Positions 5,475-10,353 of a stretch of 10,353 bases of DNA are shown piece after piece. Every line of letters begins with the position of its first letter. Position 1 is the first letter of the stretch. The stretch spans positions 1 to 10,353 of the forward strand of contig CAINDH010000108.1 of NCBI GenBank assembly GCA_903847285.1, in the 5' to 3' direction. The translations under genes and the position numbers were made by a program. The notes below the pieces were generated by a model. The model searched no databases and was not told where the DNA came from. It saw only the letters and a list, made by a program, of their open reading frames with translations. This stretch comes from an uncultured Verrucomicrobia subdivision 3 bacterium. Lineage in GTDB: Bacteria > Verrucomicrobiota > Verrucomicrobiae > Limisphaerales > UBA11358.

Positions 5475-6245
5475 CTAACGCTGAAAGCGGTTCGCGCTGC
5501 CGGAAAATTTTTCCAGCGTTTCAAATTCACTGCGCCGCCAGTCTTCATCGAAGCCCGGATGCGTGACGAGGATTCCGTTCTTCTCCGGCAGACACGCGGT
5601 GAACTTCGTGAAAAATTCCGCGTAGCGTTGCCATTGCTTGAAATCGTAGATGCCGGAGAAACCGTCGTTCGTGGCGATGCCCGCCGCGCGCAGTCTTTTC
5701 TCCAGCCGCGCGCCGAATGCGCCGATGAAACCGGCTTTCATGGATGGCAAATTTTTGCGTTGGAGTTCCCGCGTGCACAGCCGCGTGTTGCGGATGTAGG
5801 GTCGTTTATCCGCTGGAAGCTGGCTTACGAAATCCACCAGCGCGCCCGCCACCACCGGCAGTTGATGCGAATGCAAATGACCATCAATGTAATCTGGCGT
5901 GCGCCTGGATTTTTTCATGAACAAATCATATTGCGCGGAAAGCAGTGAAAGGATTTCTTCGCGCTTCAACTGCCGGAGCAACGCACGACGAAATAATTTT
6001 CCAAACTCCGGCAGCACGGTCTTGTCCAGCGGCGCGGAGAGCAGCAGGTTTTCATTCGTCAGGCAGAAGTGCAGACCGATGTCCACACGGCTTTCGTGCG
6101 CGCGGATTTTTTCCATCAGCGCGCCGTCGCAGCGCTCGAACAACACCATACACGACACGGCGGTGAGCTTGCCAGTGTCGCAAAGCTGGAGAATGGCGCG
6201 GTCAATGTCCGCCCGCATCCCGTAGTCATCGGCGCAAATAATCAT
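5475..6245 (-). CDS. ChbG/HpnK (YdjC) family carbohydrate deacetylase
   Basis: A 256-residue YdjC/ChbG/HpnK-type polysaccharide or glycolipid deacetylase. The N-terminal CADDYG motif carries the paired Asp (6-7) of the metal/catalytic site. GLH (His59) and DGHLHSHQ (121-128) supply the metal-binding His residues, and THPG (228-231) lies near the C-terminus. The family removes acetyl groups from N-acetylated sugars such as chitooligosaccharides (ChbG) or glycosylated hopanoids (HpnK). The frame extends to 6407, but that would run 120 bases into the divergent glycosyltransferase gene. The ATG at 6245 places ADDYG at the very start, as in homologues. The neighbouring glycosyltransferase suggests that the two act on one glycoconjugate, although they are transcribed apart from a 42-base gap. 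Confidence 0.88.
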   Translation of the reverse strand: MIICADDYGMRADIDRAILQLCDTGKLTAVSCMVLFERCDGALMEKIRAHESRVDIGLHFCLTNENLLLSAPLDKTVLPEFGKLFRRALLRQLKREEILSLLSAQYDLFMKKSRRTPDYIDGHLHSHQLPVVAGALVDFVSQLPADKRPYIRNTRLCTRELQRKNLPSMKAGFIGAFGARLEKRLRAAGIATNDGFSGIYDFKQWQRYAEFFTKFTACLPEKNGILVTHPGFDEDWRRSEFETLEKFSGSANRFQR

Positions 6246-6287
6246 CGCAGGCTTGTCTGAATAATCGTTGATTTTGTCAAGCGGACA

Positions 6288-7403
6288 ATGGCAACTTGTC
6301 GCGTGTCCTTTTCCTGTCTTTTCCTCATCAACGGCCTCGGCATGGGCAACAGCACCCGTTGTCACGCGGTGATTGAGAACCTTGCGGCAGCGGGGGTGAA
6401 AGTCCATGTGCTGACTTCCGGCAACGGGCTGAAATATTTTTCCAACCGCCCCGGCATCGCGTCACTGCACGAGATGGCGTCATTTTATTATTCCGGCAGC
6501 AACGGCGGCGTGAACGGCTGGTCCACGGTCAAGACCGTGGGCAACCTCGCCAAACTCGCCCAGGCCAAGCGCGCCAAGCTCGAACAAGTCATCGCTGAAG
6601 TGAAACCCGACCTCGCCGTGACGGATTCCGAATACGCCACCGCGCCGTTGCGTCGTAAAAAAATCCCCATCGCGGCCATCAATAATTCAGAGGTCGTCGT
6701 CACCGAATTTTTCAAGCACCGGCGCGATGCCAAGGGCGTCCGCAGCCATTTCTGGTTCGTCGAGTTTTCCGACTACCTGTTTCATCGCCATTTTTGTGAT
6801 TTGATTTTAAGTCCATATCCGCTGCGCACGCCCACACGGCATCCGAAGTTCAAGCGCATCGGTTTGATCGTGCGGAAAAACGTCCGCGAAATCATCGCCA
6901 CGACACCGGTGAAAAATCTTTCGCCGAAGCAGCTGAAGAATGTCGTCTTCATGTTGAGCGGTTCCGTCCACGCCACGCTGGTGAATTTTGACAATCGCGA
7001 ATTTCCGTTCAACGTGGATGTCGTGGGCCGCGACGGTAATTCGCACGGCAACGTGAAGTTTCACGGACGCCTGATGAACAACACCGAGATTCTCGCGCGT
7101 GCCGATGCGCTCGTCATCAACGGCGGCTACTCCGCGCTGTCCGAGGCGTTCGCATTCCGCAAGCCGACGTTCGTGCTGCCCGTGCCGGGTCACGCCGAGC
7201 AGTTCATCAACGCGCGCATGACCGAGGATCTCGGCCTAGGCTACCACGTCACCGAGGCCGACCTGCTCGAACGCATGATGGATATGCACGCGAAAGATTC
7301 GTGGGTGGGCCGCAAGCCGATGCCGCCGAAATTTGAAATCAACGGCGACGAAGAAGCGGCGGAAGGAATTTTGGAACTGGCGAAGCGGACGACGGGAAAA
7401 TAA
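6288..7403 (+). CDS. GT-B fold glycosyltransferase (MurG/GT28-like)
   Basis: A 371-residue protein of the GT-B class. The N-terminal Rossmann half opens with LFLINGLGMGNSTRCHAV (11-28), a Gly-rich acceptor-side loop like that of MurG (GGTGGH). The C-terminal half starts at about residue 215 (VVFMLSGSV). It ends with the sugar-nucleotide signature from about 275 to 310: NGGYSALSEAFAFRKP, then VPGHAEQFINA, which corresponds to the GG...E...P...EQ..N pattern that binds the UDP-sugar. It should be a soluble or membrane-associated inverting transferase. The donor and acceptor cannot be read from sequence. The divergent deacetylase next door suggests an N-acetylated sugar product. Its end faces the Wzz-type gene across a short hairpin-rich spacer. 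Confidence 0.85.
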   Translation: MATCRVSFSCLFLINGLGMGNSTRCHAVIENLAAAGVKVHVLTSGNGLKYFSNRPGIASLHEMASFYYSGSNGGVNGWSTVKTVGNLAKLAQAKRAKLEQVIAEVKPDLAVTDSEYATAPLRRKKIPIAAINNSEVVVTEFFKHRRDAKGVRSHFWFVEFSDYLFHRHFCDLILSPYPLRTPTRHPKFKRIGLIVRKNVREIIATTPVKNLSPKQLKNVVFMLSGSVHATLVNFDNREFPFNVDVVGRDGNSHGNVKFHGRLMNNTEILARADALVINGGYSALSEAFAFRKPTFVLPVPGHAEQFINARMTEDLGLGYHVTEADLLERMMDMHAKDSWVGRKPMPPKFEINGDEEAAEGILELAKRTTGK

Positions 7404-7414
7404 TAATATTTGCA

Positions 7415-7436
7415 GGAGCGACCGTGAGTTCGCTCC
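7415..7436. terminator. Hairpin after the glycosyltransferase gene
   Basis: GGAGCGA (7415-7421) and TCGCTCC (7430-7436) form a perfect 7-bp stem with an 8-base loop, just after the stop codon. There is no strong T-tract, so it may be a dispersed intergenic repeat that helps end transcription between two convergent genes. Confidence 0.4.
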
Positions 7437-7440
7437 CTCT

Positions 7441-7472
7441 GAAGTTTGAGCCGACTCACGTCGGCTGCTACA
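7441..7472. repeat. Hairpin repeat between convergent genes
   Basis: GCCGAC (7450-7455) and GTCGGC (7460-7465) pair around a TCAC loop within a GTTTGAGCCGAC...GGCTGCTAC context. Its end (GCTACA) resembles that of the hairpin at 240-262, which hints at a common class of dispersed intergenic repeat in this genome. Copy number cannot be tested here. Confidence 0.45.
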
Positions 7473-8699
7473 TCAAGCTGCGGCTTTTGCCGTCTGCCTA
7501 CTGTTGCGGATACGGGAAGTGATGAACGCCGCCACGCCGCCGATGACACCAGCCAGCAGGATTCCGGAGAAAACGCCCAGCGTGATATTCAGCGGTTTAT
7601 TTGGTTTCACCGGGCGAAGGCCAGGTTCAGCGGGGTCGATAATTTGCGCGAACCTCGTCCCGGCAACTTGGACATTCATCTGTTCCGACTTGAGTTTGGA
7701 ATCAGTCAACTTGTTGGCCGCCAGCAATTCATCCAAACGCCGCTGGATGCTCCAATAGTTCTCTGTTTCTGCGGTGGGCCTGGTTTTCAAACCATTTTCC
7801 GTCAGTTCGGCAGCGGCCATCCCGGGCGTTTCGGGATGCTCCGGGATACCGAGCTTTTTTTGGAGAACAGCCAGCAAGCCTTGCGTCGCCTGAATATCCT
7901 TGGTCTCCATTTCAAATAGCTTTTTAAGCGAGGCAAGCCCCTCGATTCTGCTTTCCGCCTGAATAGTTCCCCGGTATTCCACATAGGATTCCGCGATGGC
8001 ATTGGCGATTTGTGCCGCCTCGCGCCGGTCATCACTGAAGACCGAAATTGATACCAGCATCGTATTCCTGATCGGTCTCAAGGCCAGACGGCCTTTCAGA
8101 ATCTGGAGCGACTCCCTGGTCTTGAGTTCCTCGTTATTAAAATATTTGGCTCCCCAAACGTGGTTGAGATTTAGTTTTTCCACCACCGGTTTGAGAATGA
8201 TTTCCGATTGGATGATTTCAAAAGTGGTCTGTAAAAAATAAGGGTCATAACTGGTTGCCCGGCCTGGAGAATTTTTTCCGTCTGGCTCCACTTTGACCAC
8301 CGCTGTGCTCATGAATGATTCCGGCAAAATATAAGTCACGGCTACGCTGATGATGACCACCATCAGAAAGACCGTCACGAAAACGCTGGTGAAAATTTTT
8401 CCCGGCGAAGGGCCGAAGGCCGCGAGGGTGCCAAGTTTGTCGCTCATAGTTTTCCTTTCATTCAAAGCCGCCAGCCGTTCCAGGATGGAGGTGCGCGCCA
8501 GATCCGGCAGCACGCGCAGCCAGAGTTTCAGCAAGCCGAAATTTTTGGACTCACCCCACGCATCGCGGCATTGGTCGCGAAACAACTGCGCCATCGCATC
8601 GCCGTAGTCCGAGCGGTGTTGCGCTGGATACGCCCGGAGGAGCGCACCGTAGATTTTTTCCGAGACGGGAAAGCGTTGCCCGCGTGGTTCGGAATTCAT
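7473..8699 (-). CDS. Permease-prefix-like domain fused to Wzz-type chain-length/tethering protein
   Basis: A 408-residue protein with an unusual order. Residues about 14-78 (EKIYGALLRAYPAQHRSDYG, then LFRDQCRDA) resemble the cytosolic prefix domain found in PadR-linked duplicated permeases. A Wzz-type module follows: membrane helix 1 (about 102-126), an outer domain with ESFMSTAVVKVEPD and RNTMLVSISVFSDDRREAAQ, coiled coil (about 255-345), the Pro-rich PAEPGLRPVKPNKP (356-369) and membrane helix 2 (about 373-394). Wzz proteins set polysaccharide chain length or anchor export complexes. The ATG at 8699 overlaps the PadR stop as ATGA and has GGAGG six bases before it. Met85 (8445-8447) also has a good AAAGGA site, so a shorter Wzz-only product is possible. 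There is no tyrosine-kinase domain. Confidence 0.85.
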   Translation of the reverse strand: MNSEPRGQRFPVSEKIYGALLRAYPAQHRSDYGDAMAQLFRDQCRDAWGESKNFGLLKLWLRVLPDLARTSILERLAALNERKTMSDKLGTLAAFGPSPGKIFTSVFVTVFLMVVIISVAVTYILPESFMSTAVVKVEPDGKNSPGRATSYDPYFLQTTFEIIQSEIILKPVVEKLNLNHVWGAKYFNNEELKTRESLQILKGRLALRPIRNTMLVSISVFSDDRREAAQIANAIAESYVEYRGTIQAESRIEGLASLKKLFEMETKDIQATQGLLAVLQKKLGIPEHPETPGMAAAELTENGLKTRPTAETENYWSIQRRLDELLAANKLTDSKLKSEQMNVQVAGTRFAQIIDPAEPGLRPVKPNKPLNITLGVFSGILLAGVIGGVAAFITSRIRNSRQTAKAAA

Positions 8700-9235
8700 G
8701 CCGCGCCTCCGGGATTGCACGGGAACATCGAACCGTGAAGTTTTTCTCCCTCTCCTCCCAACAGGTGGAGAGGGTTGGGGAGAGGAGGCCGACGTTTTGC
8801 CAACTCAAATCCCCTCACCCCGGCCCTCTCCCCGCTTGGGCGGGGAGAGGGAGAAAGTAGTCGCGCTAACCCACGCGCCGCCCGGCCAATCAGTTTTTTT
8901 CCGCGCGCAATGGCCACGATGTCCGCGTAGCGCTGTGACTCGGCGCGCACGACTTGTTCGCCTACGCCGGTAAGCCGGTAATAACGGCGGCGTTCGTCAT
9001 CCAGATGCGCGTCGGGGCGCTCATCGGATTCCTCAATCAACTGCGCTTCCAACAGCCGCTTGACCGTGCCGTAGAGAGTTCCCGGACCGAGTTTGATCTG
9101 ACCCTCGGTGCTGTCCGCCACGTCCTGCATGATGGCGTAGCCGTGGCGGTCGCCACCGGCGAGCGAGAGGAGGATGTGAAACACCGCCGGGGTGAGCGGC
9201 AGCAAACTTTCGGGATCGGTCTTGGGCTTTGCCAT
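8696..9235 (-). CDS. PadR family transcriptional regulator
   Basis: A 179-residue protein with the PadR winged-helix domain at about residues 14-105. It shows LTPAVFHILLSL, GYAIMQDV, the conserved LGPGTLYGTVKRLLEAQLI recognition segment and the wing RRRYYRLTGVGEQ. PadR proteins are dimeric repressors that often control an adjacent membrane-protein gene. Here the stop overlaps the start of the prefix-Wzz gene by ATGA, so the pair should be one operon. The ATG at 9233-9235 is chosen because the family domain begins soon after it; the frame itself extends to 9340. From about residue 127 the sequence (LLSPSPRPSGERAGVRG, then LPNPLHLLGGEGEK) is encoded by hairpin repeats, not by an ancestral PadR helix. 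It is an odd tail, but the frame stays open. Confidence 0.88.
   Translation of the reverse strand: MAKPKTDPESLLPLTPAVFHILLSLAGGDRHGYAIMQDVADSTEGQIKLGPGTLYGTVKRLLEAQLIEESDERPDAHLDDERRRYYRLTGVGEQVVRAESQRYADIVAIARGKKLIGRAARGLARLLSPSPRPSGERAGVRGFELAKRRPPLPNPLHLLGGEGEKLHGSMFPCNPGGAA
8748..8774. repeat. Hairpin repeat inside the PadR coding end (copy 1)
   Basis: CCCTCTCC (8748-8755) and GGAGAGGG (8767-8774) form a perfect 8-bp stem around an 11-base loop. It is one of two related CT/GA-rich elements in the last 170 bases of the PadR gene. Confidence 0.55.
8824..8851. repeat. Hairpin repeat inside the PadR coding end (copy 2)
   Basis: CCCTCTCCCCGC (8824-8835) and GCGGGGAGAGGG (8840-8851) form a perfect 12-bp stem with a TTGG loop, preceded by CTCACCCCGG. 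This text resembles a repeat found scattered in many GC-rich genomes, which reads as SPSPRPSGERAGVRG when translated; that comparison is from memory. Confidence 0.6.
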
Positions 9236-9244
9236 TTTAACAGA

Positions 9245-9289
9245 TATATCGGTCGCGGATATAATTGCCCGGCGGACGAAAATGGTCAA
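9245..9289 (-). promoter_or_regulatory. padR promoter with overlapping candidate operator
   Basis: Read on the minus strand, TTGACC (9284-9289) and AATTAT (9261-9266) are separated by 17 bases, a good sigma70-like pair. TATATC (9245-9250) and GATATA (9258-9263) form a perfect inverted repeat with a 7-base spacer, and the right half overlaps the -10 box. An AT-rich palindrome over its own promoter fits autorepression by PadR. Predicted transcription begins near 9253, leaving a very short leader with no visible ribosome site. Confidence 0.5.
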
Positions 9290-9367
9290 CGGAAATTTTG
9301 GCCTCTGGCTTTTTGTCTGACTGTCATTTTGATTTTGCACCGTGGTTTTTTAGATTAGCCTGACGGC

Positions 9368-9847
9368 ATGAACGAAGATTTGCAAAAGCGCATCCAGGCC
9401 GCGCTCGCCAACCCGCAGAACATGGGCGAGATGGCCGGGGCGGATTCCATCGGCACCGTGGGCAACGCGGATTGCGGGGAGATGCTGCGGCTGTGGGTGA
9501 AGTTCAAGGAATCGAACGGCAAGCGCGTCATTGACCGCGCCACGTTTCAATCTTTCGGCTGTGAGACGGCGATTGCGGTGGCGAGCCTGGCGACGGAGCT
9601 CATCCGCGGCAAGACCGCCGAGGAAGCGCTCGCGCTCAAGACCGAGGAACTTGCCGGTGAACTCGGCCCGTTGCCGCCGATGAAAATCCATTGCGCCCAG
9701 CTTGTGGAAGGTGCGCTGCGCTCCGCGCTCGCGCCGGAAAAAGTCGAAGGCAAACCGGCCGCACCGGCCAACGCGCCGACGTTGCTGGACAGTTTTTCCA
9801 AGCCGAAGGAAGGCGTGAAGCTGACTTTTCTGGACGATCTGAAATAA
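9368..9847 (+). CDS. IscU/NifU-like iron-sulfur cluster scaffold protein
   Basis: A 159-residue protein of the IscU/NifU N-terminal family. The three cluster-ligand cysteines are in place: Cys36 in GNADCGEM, Cys65 in FGCETAIA and Cys109 in LPPMKIHCAQLVEGAL. These assemble a transient [2Fe-2S] cluster for transfer to apoproteins. Two details differ from canonical IscU: the residue two after the first Cys is Glu, not Asp, and the second Cys is followed by Glu in place of Gly/Ala. A linker and tail of about 40 residues (122-159, Pro/Ala-rich, ending LTFLDDLK) extend beyond the usual domain. No desulfurase or other Fe-S gene is in the window, and the ribosome site is weak. It is transcribed divergently from padR. 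Confidence 0.88.
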   Translation: MNEDLQKRIQAALANPQNMGEMAGADSIGTVGNADCGEMLRLWVKFKESNGKRVIDRATFQSFGCETAIAVASLATELIRGKTAEEALALKTEELAGELGPLPPMKIHCAQLVEGALRSALAPEKVEGKPAAPANAPTLLDSFSKPKEGVKLTFLDDLK

Positions 9848-9860
9848 AGTTTTTGGCGGT

Positions 9861-9881
9861 GTTTTTCGCGCGGCGAAAAAC
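9861..9881. terminator. Hairpin after the Fe-S scaffold gene
   Basis: GTTTTTCGC (9861-9869) and GCGAAAAAC (9873-9881) form a perfect 9-bp stem with a GCG loop, 13 bases after the stop. There is no downstream T-tract, but its place between two convergent genes suggests a transcription end signal. Confidence 0.45.
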
Positions 9882-9947
9882 CCGTCGGCGAGCGAAGCCT
9901 CAGACAACGGAATCGTGCGTGCGGCGAAAAATATCCACGCCACGAAG

Positions 9948-9964
9948 GGACTGCTTCGCAGTCC
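9948..9964. terminator. UUCG-type hairpin between convergent genes
   Basis: GGACTGC (9948-9954) and GCAGTCC (9958-9964) pair perfectly around TTC, giving a C-UUC-G loop. It may end transcription of the BtpA-family gene or be an intergenic repeat. Confidence 0.35.
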
Positions 9965-10007
9965 TCCTCTGTCGCAGCGCGACAAATTCCACCCTCAATA
10001 GATTCCG

Positions 10008-10353
10008 TCAGATTTTTTCAACAGCCTGCACCAACGCCGCGACGCGTTTGGCATCCACAGGATTCGCCAGTTTTCCATCACGCTTCAACGATGAACCGAC
10101 GATGACGCCGTCGGCGACTTGCAGGAACGATTTCACGTTCGCCAGATTCACCCCGCTACCCAGAAGAATTTTGGCGTGCGGACAGGCGACTCGAACGCGT
10201 TTCACATCGTCGATATCAGCGGCTTGGCCAGTGCCAACACCAGAAACGATGAGCGCATCGGCCAGCCCGCGTTCAACGGTGTCGTTCGCAGCATCTTCGA
10301 GCGACCAATCGCCGAGCGGCACGGCGTGCTTCACATGGACATCAGCAAAAACC
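10008..10353 (-). CDS. BtpA family protein, C-terminal part (N-terminus beyond window)
   Basis: The last 114 or so residues of a BtpA/SgcQ-family TIM-barrel protein. Matching segments are VFADVHVKHAVPLGD, DTVERGLADALIVSGVGTG, LLGSGVNLANV and DGVIVGSSLKRDGK followed by NPVD. The latter two are the phosphate-binding-like Gly-rich strands of the barrel's C-terminal half. The frame stays open through the window edge upstream of the GTG at 10334, and the residues there fit the family, so the true start lies outside. BtpA was described in cyanobacteria as needed for photosystem I stability. In non-photosynthetic bacteria the members are of unknown enzymatic function, possibly related to sugar or nucleoside metabolism. 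Confidence 0.88.
   Translation of the reverse strand, partial: VFADVHVKHAVPLGDWSLEDAANDTVERGLADALIVSGVGTGQAADIDDVKRVRVACPHAKILLGSGVNLANVKSFLQVADGVIVGSSLKRDGKLANPVDAKRVAALVQAVEKI

Noticed and set aside
5169..5948. 259-residue plus-strand frame
   Set aside because: Begins inside the secreted-protein gene in another frame and continues antisense to the deacetylase, whose motifs are clear.
6246..6407. Upstream extension of the deacetylase to 6407
   Set aside because: Would overlap the divergent glycosyltransferase by 120 bases and adds residues not seen before the ADDYG motif in the family.
8700..8720. GTG start at 8720 for the prefix-Wzz gene
   Set aside because: The ATG at 8699 has GGAGG six bases upstream and a clean ATGA overlap with padR; the GTG has neither advantage.
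8748..8851. CRISPR-like or tandem array in the CT/GA-rich part of padR
   Set aside because: Only two unequal hairpin elements, without regular spacers or identical repeats.
9350..9985. 211-residue minus-strand frame opposite the Fe-S scaffold gene
   Set aside because: Antisense to a gene with all three cluster cysteines; Arg/Ala-rich with no domain pattern.

Overview
The window looks like a chromosomal segment of a GC-rich free-living bacterium, most likely Verrucomicrobiota of the Pedosphaera/Limisphaerales type. This is an inference. It rests on a secreted protein ending in an 'ESSxDLVNWxP...NRFFRVR' tail, on a decayed second copy of a similar tail (ending FFRLKNP) at the left edge, on a PadR gene coupled to a permease-prefix-like domain, and on several hairpin-forming intergenic repeats of the kind dispersed through such genomes. 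No tRNA, rRNA, transposase or CRISPR array was seen.

Left part (1-1854). A decayed secreted-protein remnant on the minus strand and two GC-rich hairpins precede a plus-strand pair of thymidylate-kinase-like genes that overlap by ATGA. The two proteins are divergent paralogues, and the second has Arg in place of the Walker A Lys.

Minus-strand block (1857-4293), in order of transcription: radC, a small orphan DHp-like (histidine-kinase dimerisation) protein, an ECF sigma factor, a small single-pass membrane protein that is a candidate anti-sigma factor, and a membrane-anchored LTxxQ (Spy/CpxP/CnrX-like) protein. The last three resemble in layout the CnrH-CnrY-CnrX envelope-sensing module. The final gene overlaps its predecessor by GTGA.

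AT-richer stretch (about 4330-5460). It holds a bidirectional terminator hairpin, an unlisted 37-residue membrane-protein ORF ending just before that terminator, a repeat-bearing non-coding stretch, a perfect 20-bp palindrome and a secreted protein with a signal peptide. It looks like an accessory insertion between radC and the next block.

Envelope/polysaccharide block (5475-9235). A ChbG/HpnK (YdjC)-type deacetylase and a MurG-like GT-B glycosyltransferase are divergently transcribed. Facing them is a minus-strand pair: a PadR regulator coupled by ATGA to a protein that joins a permease-prefix-like cytosolic domain to a Wzz-type chain-length/tethering protein. The C-terminus of PadR is built from two hairpin repeats, and a TATATC/GATATA inverted repeat overlaps its likely -10 box.

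Right end (9368-10353). There is an IscU/NifU-type Fe-S scaffold gene, a short hairpin-rich spacer, and the C-terminal part of a BtpA-family protein running off the window.
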